A stretch of DNA of 64,000 bases, from the NCBI GenBank assembly GCA_036937835.1, contig CM072877.1:19129001-19193000 (forward strand). The letters run 5' to 3'. This stretch comes from Pampus argenteus (Eukaryota; Chordata; Actinopteri; Scombriformes; Stromateidae). The translations under genes and the position numbers were made by a program. This document shows, in pieces, positions 54,301-64,000 of the stretch (position 1 is its first letter; every line of letters begins with the position of its first letter). The notes under the pieces were generated by a model. It made no database searches, was not told the DNA's origin, and worked only from the letters and a program-made list of their open reading frames with translations.

Positions 54301-54313
54301 GCGGTATTTTGAA
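54298..54313 (+). promoter_or_regulatory. lin54: CDE/CHR-like element in the lin54 promoter or 5' UTR
   Basis: GGCGCGG, then TAT, then TTTGAA: a CDE-like GC element immediately followed by the canonical CHR hexamer. Cell-cycle genes repressed by DREAM carry CHR elements near the start site. It lies about 60 nt upstream of the first lin54 donor. Confidence 0.45.
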
Positions 54314-54372
54314 CAATCGCCTTTTGCTTTCCTCGTTTTGTCTGGAAACGTTGCACAGCGTCAGAAACTCGG
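54300..54372 (+). other. lin54: probable lin54 5' non-coding exon
   Basis: The only strong donor in the GC-rich promoter strip is ctcgg|gtaagc after 54,372. The exon that carries the ATG begins at 56,575, so a 2.2-kb leader intron is implied. The 5' boundary shown is arbitrary. Confidence 0.5.
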
Positions 54373-55889
54373 GTAAGCACGACTTTGTGTTTGCCGATTC
54401 TGCGCGTCTCTACACGGCATCCAGCAGATACAGTAACACACGGAATATTGTCTTTTAATGTTCAGATATAATCTAGTGCTAGCTAGCTCGGGTTAGCAAG
54501 CTCAGCAAGTTTGCTAGTATAGTTGTCCGCTGAGCTGCTGCTGCTGCTGCTGGAGGATGATCAGAGGTAGACACTGATGAAGAGGATATTATTACACTAT
54601 TCTGTATGCGGAAGTAGTGTGTACTGACTGACAATTTAATCACACAGATGCATTTCTTATTAAAAATGTGAAACGGCTGCTCAGTTAAGAGAAAAGTAAA
54701 AGCTAACTGAGCACTGAGACGTTTATTTTGAGTTGTTTTGATGCGCTGCTGAAGCGATAACTGTGCTGTCATGAAATCATAAAGGCAGTCTGTTGTTTTC
54801 TTATTACTTGGCTATAAACGTCGTATTGTATCTGGTATTTTTCTTTTTTTTGTTCTGGTTCAATAATAGCAGCACTTACTTGACGTTTAAAGTAAGATAT
54901 ACGTAAGTTATAACTGTTTAAATTGAGCTAAAGCCCCTAAAACACGGGTCATAAATGTCGTTATATAGTGTTAGATATATAAATGCAGTTGTATCAAGTC
55001 AAAGAATTAAAATATTACATTCATGGTGGAAATCTCAAGTGACAGACGCAGTTATTGAAAGCTAGCGTTGTTTATATGTTGTCAGAGTTTAGTATTTACC
55101 AGTAACATACGGTTACTAGCATGTATCACCCTCAGCTATCATGTAGCTTCTCTGTTTAAGTTGGCTAAGTGTAAACAATGATAACAAATGCATTCCCTCA
55201 TTCCCCTTAGCTCAGTGCTAAGGGTTAGCCGGGGAGCTAACCGAGTTGATGACGAGGTAAAAATGGCGGATCTTTCGAAATCCAACCCCAGCTTGAAATA
55301 GTAACGCTTTCCCTTCACTCTTTGCCCCAACCGGGACCCCTTCTGGGGATATATATGTATGTTTTTTACACCGTTTAGTGCAGTTTCTTGTTGTCGCTTT
55401 TACTCTGGGGGGTAGAGGGCGTGTAAACAGCCCGAGCAGGTAGCGGAGTGTGTGTAATATGTGGTGGGAAGGCTTCATATATGCGTTTCGGTGGATTAAT
55501 GTTGAGCAGCAGGACAAAGATGTTTGCGGCCTAGTTCAGCCGGCATCAGCTGTCAGACTCTGTCAGAGTTACAGCAACACAAACGAGCCTCCTGTTCACC
55601 CCTCTGCTCAGTAAATCAAACACATATTCAGACCACTGTAAAGTTATCAAAGCATGCTAACTGAGATAGCAACAACACACCATCATATACTGTATGCTGT
55701 GTCTATGTGTAGAATACATATTTGCAGACAAATGTATATTTACACACACAAGTTTTTTTATCATGCAAATATGCAATGACATGGTGTACCCCCACTACAC
55801 AGGATCATTATGTTATGTTTGTGTTTATTGTTTGTTTATCTGCCTTGCCTGTTTTATTTATTTTTCCTGCAAATCCCTTTACAAGTAGA

Positions 55890-55994
55890 CTGCATTAATA
55901 CACATTAATATACATTAATACACATTAATATACATTAATACACATTGATACACATTAATATACATTGATACACATTAATATACATTAATACACA
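55890..55994 (+). repeat. 10-bp tandem repeat (acattaatac/acattaatat)
   Basis: About ten units alternating tacattaata and cacattaata, with some cacattgata variants, in the lin54 leader intron. Confidence 0.95.
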
Positions 55995-56387
55995 GCCGAG
56001 CATTTTATTAGGAACACTTGTGTGATCTAATGTAATACATGCAAACAGCTCTGAATTCTGTTTTATGAAGTGTATACATGTTATAAAGCACATGTTACTA
56101 TTTAAGTAAAAGTACCAATGCAACAACTTAAAAATACTTCATTACAAGTAAAAGTACATAAAAAGTACATAAGTTGATGTAGTTAAAGTACTGCAGTAAC
56201 AGTACATAAGTATAGTGATGTTGATGTAGTTAAAGTACTGCAGTATCAGTAGTGACTGATATATTATTATATATGACATCATTATATTATTAATACTGAA
56301 GCATCAGTGTTAGAGCAGCATGTTACTGTTGTAGCTGCTGGAGTTGGAGCTAGTTTCAACTACTTTATATACAGTTAGCTAGTTTAG

Positions 56388-56500
56388 TCCAGTGGTTCCC
56401 AACCTAGGGGTCGGGGCCCTCCAAAGGGTCACCAGATAAATCTGAGGGGTCGTGAGATGATTAATGGGAGAGGAAAGAAGAAGAAACAAAGTGTTTTTCA
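56388..56500 (+). mobile_element. hAT-derived interspersed repeat fragment
   Basis: Begins ccagtggttcccaacctagg and continues ggggtcgtgagatgatta, a widespread fish repeat of hAT type. It ends about 75 bp before the lin54 coding exon. A related start (ggtggttcccaaacttttttgg) is at 24,011-24,050. Confidence 0.6.
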
Positions 56501-56603
56501 TCTTTGATAGCTTGAACATGTATTTAAAGAAAACTGAGAGAGAGACCATGTTTTAGTTTTGTTCTGTTTTTCAGGATTAAAAGAAAGTTGAGACTTTGCA
56601 AGC

Positions 56604-59600
56604 ATGGATGTGGTGTCACCAGAGCTCAACAGCCTCCTTCCTGATGAAATCATGGATACCGAGGCCATAGAGGATGTCGCTCACTCCCAACCTGAAGGCA
56701 CCGCGGTCCAGTCAGAGCCCACTGACGACACATCAGTCCCGATGGAGACGGATACGACAACAGCTTCAGAAAGTTTGACCCTCTGTTCAGATGCTGCTCT
56801 GACCACCTCCACAGACTCCACACTCTGCATCAGCTCGGGAAGTCAGCTTCCTATCTCAATTTCAAGTACGTCATCGCCCCTTCTTACCCTCAAACCAGCC
56901 CTGGTCACTTCCACAGCCACAACCAAAACGACGGATAGCGTGAGCGGGACCAGCATCTCCACAAGTGGGTTACAGAAGCTCACGGCTCCCTTTACCATCT
57001 CTGCTGCAAACCACCAGATCATTCTCAACAAGGTGGCTTCAGCTCAAGCCAGCGAAGCAGCAAAGTCTGCAGGGACTCCACCCCAGATCATCAAGCAGGA
57101 AGGACAGAAACTTTTGGTTACAGCAATAGGCAAATCGGGTCAACCTATAGTGCTGCAGCTACCGCACACTGGCAGCAAGCCTGGTAGCATTGCACAGACT
57201 TCAGGAGACATCAAATCCCAAACTCCCCAGTTTAAAGTGGTGACCATCGGGGGGAGGTCGGAGCTAAAGCCGGTGGTGGGAAGCGCTGGCAATCAGTTGA
57301 CCACACTACAGGCCCAGCAGCTGAAGACTGTGCAGGTAACATCAACAATTATTGTAAATAAATGGATTAGAGCTACAACAGTTATAGAGTTAATAGATTA
57401 TATTTTAATATCAGTCGTTTCAGTCATTTTTCACAGAAAAGTGCCAAACATTTTCTCCTCCGAGCTTCTTTTAAATGTAAAGATTTGCTGTTTTGTTTTT
57501 TTGTCATACATGAGTATTAAGACTATTGGTCCAAATCGAAGGCATCACAAGAAATTGTGAAAAGCTTTTTTTTACTTTTGTTTTTACATTTCAAAGACTA
57601 AAATGTCATTTGAGATAATAGTCATTAGTTGAAGACTTGTAATATAGATAAAAAAAATAGATTTTTTTTTTCCAAAGCGGTATTTGTGTCTTATTAGCTG
57701 AAAGTGAAGGAGAGACAGGAAACGGGCAGAAAGACGGGTATGACACGCTTATTATTATTTGATTTTAATATTGTAGACTTAAAATGTATTTGCCAATTAT
57801 TGGTGTAGAGTTAATCATAAATTACTGCTTCAAATTTTAGCCAATAATACTGCACATATTGTTTACAATTTATTAGCTATTAATACATTTAACACAAAAC
57901 ACTCTCTTATTGAATTACTGATTGTGCCTTGATGGCAGTGATCTGTGGAGTTAAAGAGTTTTCTATAGTTTGATTCCCACATGTAGAAATGTTAAGAGTT
58001 GGACATTCAAGTTCAGAAATAAATCAACATAGTAATAATGCAGGTTTTAACTATGGATGTGTAAAATGAGTTTAGTTCTGTACACATACAGAAGTGTGAT
58101 CGCGTCTCTAGGATCAACACAACAAAACAGAAGAAATGGCTTCGATTTCTCTTGTAGTCAAAGGCAAAGAAAATTTAAAACACTTACTGGCATTAGGTTG
58201 TGAATGTGTGAATAGAAATCAACATTAATGTTACCGAATATCTCCATAGATTGCGAAGAAAACACCAGCATCCTCAGCTGCACCAATCAAGTTTATCATC
58301 ACAAAAACAGTTAACAGTAAAGCTCTGAGCCCTCAGACGTCAGTAAATCCTGTCATTGCAGGTAAGTTTGTTCTGCTTGTTTACACTGATGTTTTCCCTC
58401 CACTTTAATTAAACCACATTTCCTCAAATCTTGTGCTAATTGTTCACAGGTCGGGTCCTGACTCAGAACTCCCCAGTGATGCCCCCGAGGACCATCACTC
58501 TCTCTGAGCCACACAACACAGCTATACAAAGCATCCCTGGCAAAAAGATCGCCATTTCACCCCTTAAGACTCCCAGCAAGGTACGCTTTCCACACTATTC
58601 CTTAGTTACCAAATAAACCTTAATTTTTCTACAAACCTTCTCGAACTGCAGCAATAATGTTTCAAGTTGTGCCTGTATTTAAGTCAAAATGTCACAAAAT
58701 GACGCTTTGTCCCTGTTCGCCTCTGCCAGGTGACCGTGGTATCTGTGGCTTCCCCAACATCCAACACCTCTCAGAAGTCTGTAGCGTTGCCCGTCAATGT
58801 AGCACTTGGCCAGCAGATCCTCACAGTCCAACAGCCCACATCTGGATCTCCAGTCAAAATGGGCACCAACCAAACCGCAGCACAGGTGAGATCAAAGCAC
58901 AGAGGTGTGGTCACTGATGATTTGATGATTTTGGCTTTTCGTCGGAAGGATTTGGTGCTCAGGACTTAAGCTTTCTGCTATATTTTGCATGTTGTGCTCA
59001 TAGTTGGAGGAAATAAAGCTTTTAACGGCCAGAAACGACGAGCTCTGTCCGCGATAGGCTAAATCACAAAGGACAATTTTCACTGTGTACCTTCAAGTAC
59101 GAAGCTTGAACTTTATCCATAGTTTAGTGGATTCTTTTTATTTTTTTCCTTCTATCATTTGAACTTAAAGTCTCTTTTTGTACTCAAACATTTTCAGGGT
59201 ATTAAACCGGTACAGTCTGTGGCCATGGGAGGAGTCGCAGGCTCCCAGTTCAAGACCATCATCCCGCTGGCCGCCCAGCCGAACGTTCAGCAAATTCAAG
59301 TGCCAGGAAGCCGGTTCCACTACGTCCGCCTCGTCACAGCGACCACGGCGAGCAGCACGGGACAGCCCAGCGGTCCCAGCACCAGCTCCATACAGACAGG
59401 TGACGTGTAAACACACATTTTTCATCGTTGACTTGTCCGCATGGCAGGAAAGACGTTCTTCTCTGGCTAAACTAAAGATGCTTAATCTTACAGCTAAACC
59501 TATGGTGGTCAGTACAGGAGCAGTGAGGATGTCTGTACCAATCGTCTCAGCGCAGACCATGAAACAGGTAACGTTGATACTCTGTAAATGCTGTTAATGT

Positions 59601-62005
59601 TCACTCTGAGCTGTTTTAACAGACTTTGTTCCCTGTAGGTGGCACCTAAGCCTTTGACATCAGCAGCACAAGTCGTCACGACCACTCAGACGCCACAGCG
59701 CCTGATCATGCCTGCGACGCCGCTCCCCCAGATCCAGCCCAACTTTACCAACCTCCCTCCAGGCACCGTCCTGGCACCAGCTCCAGGAGGCGGGAACGTG
59801 GGCTACGCCGTCGTGCCAGCACAGTATGTCACACAGGTTAGCGATGCTTTTATTTGATATACTCCAGTCTTTGACATTGACACACACAAACACACACATT
59901 GAACTTTTCCGGTGTGTTTTCTGTCGCTCTTCTAGCTCCAGCAGTCGCCATTTGTGACCCTCGCCAGCAACACTGGTTTTTCCGCATCCACTGGTATCCA
60001 GACTCAGGCCAGATTACCGCTGAATGGGTGAGGAGGAATATTAATGTGTTTTTGTTTTTTTGTTTTTTTTGTGAAATCTAAATGCTATTGTTTGTTGACC
60101 TCTGGAGCTGCCTGAAGTCTCCAGAGGGGCTTCATGACTTGTTGAAGCTGGCCGATCAGAACAGAGCGGGGGTCTTAAATAGACAGGATGAGATGAATAA
60201 TAATAACGTCTTCTTTAACTTTACCAAGTGACTGGTTAAATGTGCAATGATTTCTTCTTAAACTGAGTGATATTGTTCACAGATTGTCAACAGCAGAATC
60301 AACCTCGCGACCAAGGAAACCCTGCAACTGCACCAAGTCACAGTGTCTCAAACTGTGAGTATGACTGCACTTCAGACCACTGCTTCTGGTTGCCACTAAC
60401 TCTGTCAAATGTGGACAGTTTTAATAAGTAGAACTCTGTTTTATTTTTTTCCTCTCCTTAGATACTGTGACTGCTTTGCAAATGGAGAGTTCTGTAATAA
60501 CTGTAACTGTAATAACTGCTTCAATAACCTGGAACATGAAACAGAACGTCTCAAAGCTATAAAGGTAAGGTGGAAGTTTATGAGTTGTGCTGTTGGACTG
60601 AGATGCTTCGTGTCATCATATCCGATGATTCAGAGGTGAAAATGTGTTTTCATCAGACGTGTCTGGACCGCAATCCAGAAGCCTTCAAACCTAAAATTGG
60701 TAAAGGCAAAGAGGGAGAATCAGACCGACGACACAGTAAAGGTTGTAACTGCAAACGATCCGGCTGCCTGAAGAACTACTGCGAGTGCTACGAGGTAAGT
60801 TTCCCATCACTACATTTATATTGTACGTTTGTTTTTCTGTTTTTTTAATAATCTTTCCTACTTTTCACCTCCAAGGCAAAGATCATGTGCTCGTCCATAT
60901 GCAAGTGCATCGGCTGCAAGAACTTTGAGGAAAGCCCGGAGAGGAAGACGCTGATGCATTTGGCTGATGCGGCAGAAGTGAGAGTCCAGCAGCAGACTGC
61001 AGCCAAGACCAAGCTGTCTTCACAGATCTCAGACCTGCTCATGCGGACGACGCCGGTTAATTCGAGTGGAAGCGGAAGGTACCATATTCGAACAAATGGG
61101 CTCTTTGTTTTCTTAGTTTGCTTCTAGTGTCTCTTAACTCGTTGTTTGGTTTTCTGATCTGCAGCTTTTATTGTTTTGATTTTCACTCTAAGTGCTCTCA
61201 TCAGGCAAAAAACACTCAAATAAACCTACTGTACACTACCTGACAGTAGTAGTAGCACCAAACTGCAGACTGAAGTTAGTAACAGGCTGGTGCTTTATTT
61301 AGCAGCTAAAGAGCCAGATATCTCTCAGTGGAGTCAAAAATGAGTGAATATTTCACTTAAATTTATCAGGTGGACACAAACGCAACCACAAATGGATGAT
61401 AATGTTGATGATGCGTAAGGAGGCGACTTAAGTTCAACATATAAACTTTATCAGGTGATAGAATATTAGTGTTGTTTTTACAGTTAATAAATCAATTAAT
61501 GCAGGTTTAGAAGGGAAATATCTGCATCTGTTTGCTGTTTGATGCTGAGCAGGAAGTGTACGGTGGGATTTTTAGAGCTTTTTCTCTTAAAACGACTGAA
61601 ACCGACGCTATGAGAGCTGCGAGTGAACCAAAGCGGTAAAGCTGCAACGGGACAGATGATCAATGAGCTGAAAGTCACTAAAAGGGGATCTTAATTCTCT
61701 GTAGGTTCAAAGCATTACACACTAAAAACAAATATCAAGCTGCAGATGACGTGGATGGTGCTTGAGGCGTCTGTTGCTTAAGCCCTTGTTTCCCCCCCGG
61801 CAGGCTTCCATATACGTTCGTAACAAAGGAGGTGCTCGAGGCGACGTGCGAGTGTCTGCTGGAACAGGCCAAAATGGCGGAACAGACTCATCAGCCTCAG
61901 GTGGAAGCAGAGAGGATGATCCTGGAGGAGTTCGGACACTGCCTCACGAGAATAATCAGCTCGGCGGGGAAAGCCAAAGCAGACTGCGCCTCCATCAACT
62001 GCTAA
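56604..62005 (+). CDS. lin54: LIN54, DNA-binding subunit of MuvB/DREAM
   Basis: LIN54 tethers the MuvB core to CHR promoter elements, repressing (DREAM) or activating (B-MYB/FOXM1) cell-cycle genes in the nucleus. Coding exons: 56604-57335, 58250-58361, 58450-58580, 58730-58885, 59198-59399, 59494-59567, 59639-59836, 59936-60027, 60283-60354, 60462-60564, 60657-60794, 60876-61078, 61804-62005. The sum is 2415 nt, i.e. 804 aa plus stop, all phases consistent (human 749 aa). The long N-terminal part is Ser/Thr/Gln-rich and low in order, with conserved islands (VVTIGGR, FKTIIPLA, NVQQIQVPGS, RLIMPATPLPQIQPN). The C-terminal half has two tesmin/CXC domains at about 580-620 and 654-695, each with the minor-groove tyrosine (Y591 in LKLYCDC, Y665 in LKNYCEC), joined by an RNPEAFKPKIGKGK linker. 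The ATG at 56604 is preceded by acceptor tttttcag at 56,574. Confidence 0.97.
60283..60794 (+). CDS. lin54: lin54 exons encoding CXC1, linker and start of CXC2
   Basis: Three exons (60283-60354, 60462-60564, 60657-60794). KPCNCTKSQCLKLYCDCF and NGEFCNNCNCNNCFNNLEHE form CXC1. KPKIGKGKEGESDRRHSKGC is the linker into CXC2 (CNCKRSGCLKNYCECYE). All zinc-ligand cysteines are present. Against human, A-to-T (KTCLDRN) is one of few changes. Confidence 0.95.
61079..61803 (+). other. lin54: last lin54 intron
   Basis: 725 bp between the CXC2/DCHIL-like exon and the last coding exon. No exon or repeat that I can support. Confidence 0.6.
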
Positions 62006-62797
62006 ACCCTTGAGCACTCTGGCTCTCCCCAACCCTCTAAAGCCGCCCCCAGCTGTGGGGGCTGACAGGCACGGATCGCTCTGCGCTCTGTCTCGGACCC
62101 CCGGGGTTTCTCTCCTGCAGGGAAACGGGTCGTATCCCTCATCAAAAAGACATCAATGGAAATGAGTAGAGGCAATCCTATGTTTTATACACACACACAG
62201 CACTGCTCAGAATAGGGGAGGTACACATTTATGAAAATATCTTTGGTGCTGTAGCGTAGTGGTCAGTTTAATTAGTCACATGCTTACTATACATTAAACA
62301 CCATGAATCTAAAGCTAATGGAAACTTTTCCTGACAGCAAGTCAACTCAACGCAAGAGCAAAAAGAGAATTAGAGTTAGCTGATCCGTCCAAGGCTGGTC
62401 TGACGTCACTGGGGCACAAATCCACAGCATCAACTAACAGAATATTTTTATTATACATTAATTTGTATTTTCTCAATTTGAATCGTGAAAACCCCATAAT
62501 ATTCAGTTTATTATCGTTATGATATACAAAATCATTCGGTAATGTTTAGCCTGTTCTACAGTGTTGGTATTGTGTATGCTGGTTCACTGACATAACTTAC
62601 TAAATGGAACGGAGCCATCATTACGGTTGGTATGTACTTTATGCAGTATTCATAGAGATGCACTCTGTTATGAACGCTTAAATGTTCAACTCGTACTTTT
62701 TCTTTCCTGCTCATGTTGGGAAGGCTCGTTCACGTCATCTGACAAGTCAAGAGAAGGTTTACAATGACACAGTTGGTCGCATGAGGGTTTAAAATGC

Positions 62798-63028
62798 TGT
62801 GGATTGACTGGGCAATATGGACAAAATCAAATATCACAATATTTTGGACCAAATGCCTTGATATTGATATAGTGTCAAGCTAGAATAGTCTGGTAATTAC
62901 AGAAAAGTACATCACTTTAAAAGCAGGAAGAGACAACACTTACGGCATATCCCGATATCCAAAATCAAAGATGGTATCTAGTCTCATATCACAATATCGA
63001 TATAATATCAATATATTGTCCAGCCCTA
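62798..63028. mobile_element. MITE-like element in the lin54 3' UTR
   Basis: It begins gactgggcaatatgg and ends atattgtccagcccta, imperfect inverted termini about 230 bp apart. The interior is full of ATATCG/ATATTG. This matches an interspersed repeat type common in fish genomes. It lies between the lin54 stop and the first polyadenylation signal. Confidence 0.65.
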
Positions 63029-63378
63029 CATTATATCCATTAAATTCAGCTTTAATTACATTGAATAACGGACTGATACGAGTCCTTTCTGTATTATAAA
63101 GTACCAATCATAAAACACCAGACCGAATTGTGACTTGGAGGTTGACTTGAGCCAAATGTTTCCGTCTTCCGGGCGTCTTTGTTTGACTGTTTTTTGGAGT
63201 TTAACACAGCAGCAGGCATGAAGGATCTTACACGGTGACTTCCAAACAGGGATCATGTGTCCGTTGTTTGTTTGTTATGCAAACGTCACTAGAACAAAAG
63301 TACATTCTGACTTTTCCTTCAGCACATTTAATGACCAGATGATCTGCCGGTTGCCATTTATGATTGTGGCTGAAGCTA

Positions 63379-63384
63379 AATAAA
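63379..63384 (+). terminator. lin54: AATAAA polyadenylation signal, lin54
   Basis: Canonical hexamer 1.37 kb after the lin54 stop. A second candidate lies at 63,797-63,802. The choice between them cannot be made from sequence. Confidence 0.45.
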
Positions 63385-63841
63385 ATGTTTCACATGTTCT
63401 CCCATCCTGACTTTTAAATAGTAATTAAACTATGTAATGTTTCTAAGCTGGAAATGTGTCTGTATGTATTTTATTTAATGAGAAATAATCTTTTTAATTA
63501 CAGTAAAAAAAAAAAAAAAAAGTGACCAAGAGTTTCATATTCCTGGTAGTTGCTGTTCCAACCAAGACTACCTGTTCAGGTGTTTGGCATCAACTCTATT
63601 AGTGTCGGAGAGTGTAGAGAGTTTATACACCTTTTTACTTTTTGCAGAAGTTATTGTTCTATAGATTTGATTTAACAACGATCATACAGGTATATACAGA
63701 CAACCCTGACTGTTTAGTTTCACCCCATCTTACAAGCATGGCCTAGTTCCACTTCCCCATATTTTCAAACCGGTTTTTATGAAAACAAAGTCTGACAATA
63801 AACTGTACAGTTGCTTAATGGTCACAGAGCAAACTTACATT

Positions 63842-64000
63842 CCAACCACTAGGTGGCAGTGAGCACTTTAAAGCAGAACAGAAGTTCCACTTCCAACCAC
63901 TAGGTGGCGGTGAGCACTTTAAAGCAGAACAGAAGTTCCACTTCCAACCACTAGGTGGCGGTGAGCACTTTAAAGCAGAACAGAAGTTCCACTTCCAACC
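63842..64000 (+). repeat. 51-bp tandem repeat, three units plus a partial copy at the window edge
   Basis: The unit reads ccaaccactaggtggc ... cagaacagaagttccactt. Starts at 63842, 63893, 63944 and 63995 are spaced exactly 51 bp. Units are near-identical; the first differs by GGCAG versus GGCGG. Each full unit contains a CTCF-type core (63846-63859, 63897-63910, 63948-63961). The array runs past the window. Confidence 0.95.

Larger units (their letters stand above)
54373..56574 (+). other. lin54: lin54 leader intron
   Basis: Contains the 10-bp array, agtaaaagtac-type repeat scraps at 56.09-56.26 kb and the hAT fragment at 56.39 kb. The first kilobase is unique-looking and moderately GC-rich. 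Confidence 0.5.

Noticed and set aside
54246..54458. 70-codon plus-strand frame at the lin54 5' end
   Set aside because: Runs across the lin54 leader donor and has no homology that I recognise.
57336..57560. Open frame continuing 75 codons beyond lin54 exon 56604-57335
   Set aside because: A good donor (gtaaca) at 57,336 joins in phase to 58,250 with conserved protein; the extension covers an interspersed repeat.

Overview
The window is vertebrate nuclear DNA, almost certainly from a spiny-rayed teleost fish. The evidence is split genes with GT-AG introns whose exons encode proteins close to their human orthologues, many (CA)n microsatellites, L2/Rex-type non-LTR retrotransposon debris, hAT-type elements, and small interspersed repeats that are typical of fish. 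I see no prokaryotic operon, CRISPR array or rRNA gene.

Layout. (1) About 1-44,900, minus strand: most of adamts6, a secreted metalloprotease gene. Twenty coding exons can be placed, with the start codon at 42,790. The last in-window exon (564-693) ends inside the second thrombospondin repeat, so the remaining C-terminal repeats and PLAC domain lie off the left edge. A 5' UTR exon is joined to the first coding exon, and a likely non-coding first exon ends at 44,311. The introns carry most of the window's repeats: a degraded L2-like LINE (11.1-13.2 kb), a second LINE remnant (8.6-9.5 kb), an hAT-like element with an 8-bp target duplication (19.25-19.94 kb) and a 670-bp array of degenerate 5-mers (37.87-38.53 kb). 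(2) 44.9-46.9 kb: AT-rich intergenic DNA with repeats. (3) 47,149-48,279, plus: a small cysteine-rich PLAC8-family gene. (4) 49,859-53,756, minus: cops4, COP9 signalosome subunit 4, ten exons and 406 aa. (5) 54.3-63.4 kb, plus: lin54, the DNA-binding subunit of the MuvB/DREAM cell-cycle repressor, thirteen coding exons and 804 aa. (6) 63.84 kb to the right edge: a 51-bp tandem repeat carrying a CTCF-like core in every complete unit.

How the genes relate. The block plac8(+)-cops4(-)-lin54(+) keeps the order and relative orientation I recall for human 4q21 (LIN54-COPS4-PLAC8). adamts6 lies on a different human chromosome (5q), so the adamts6/plac8 junction is a likely fish-versus-human synteny break. 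cops4 and lin54 are head to head with about 0.5 kb between the cops4 start codon and the lin54 5' exon, which suggests a shared promoter. That promoter holds a CDE/CHR-like element, the type of site LIN54 itself binds.

I found no clearly new biological system. The best leads are the CTCF-motif tandem array, the possible lin54 autoregulatory site, the 5-mer array, the inverted repeat pair that brackets adamts6 exons 10-13, and the uATG-rich adamts6 leader. All coordinates come from reading splice sites and reading frames by eye. Each coding intron was checked for phase continuity.
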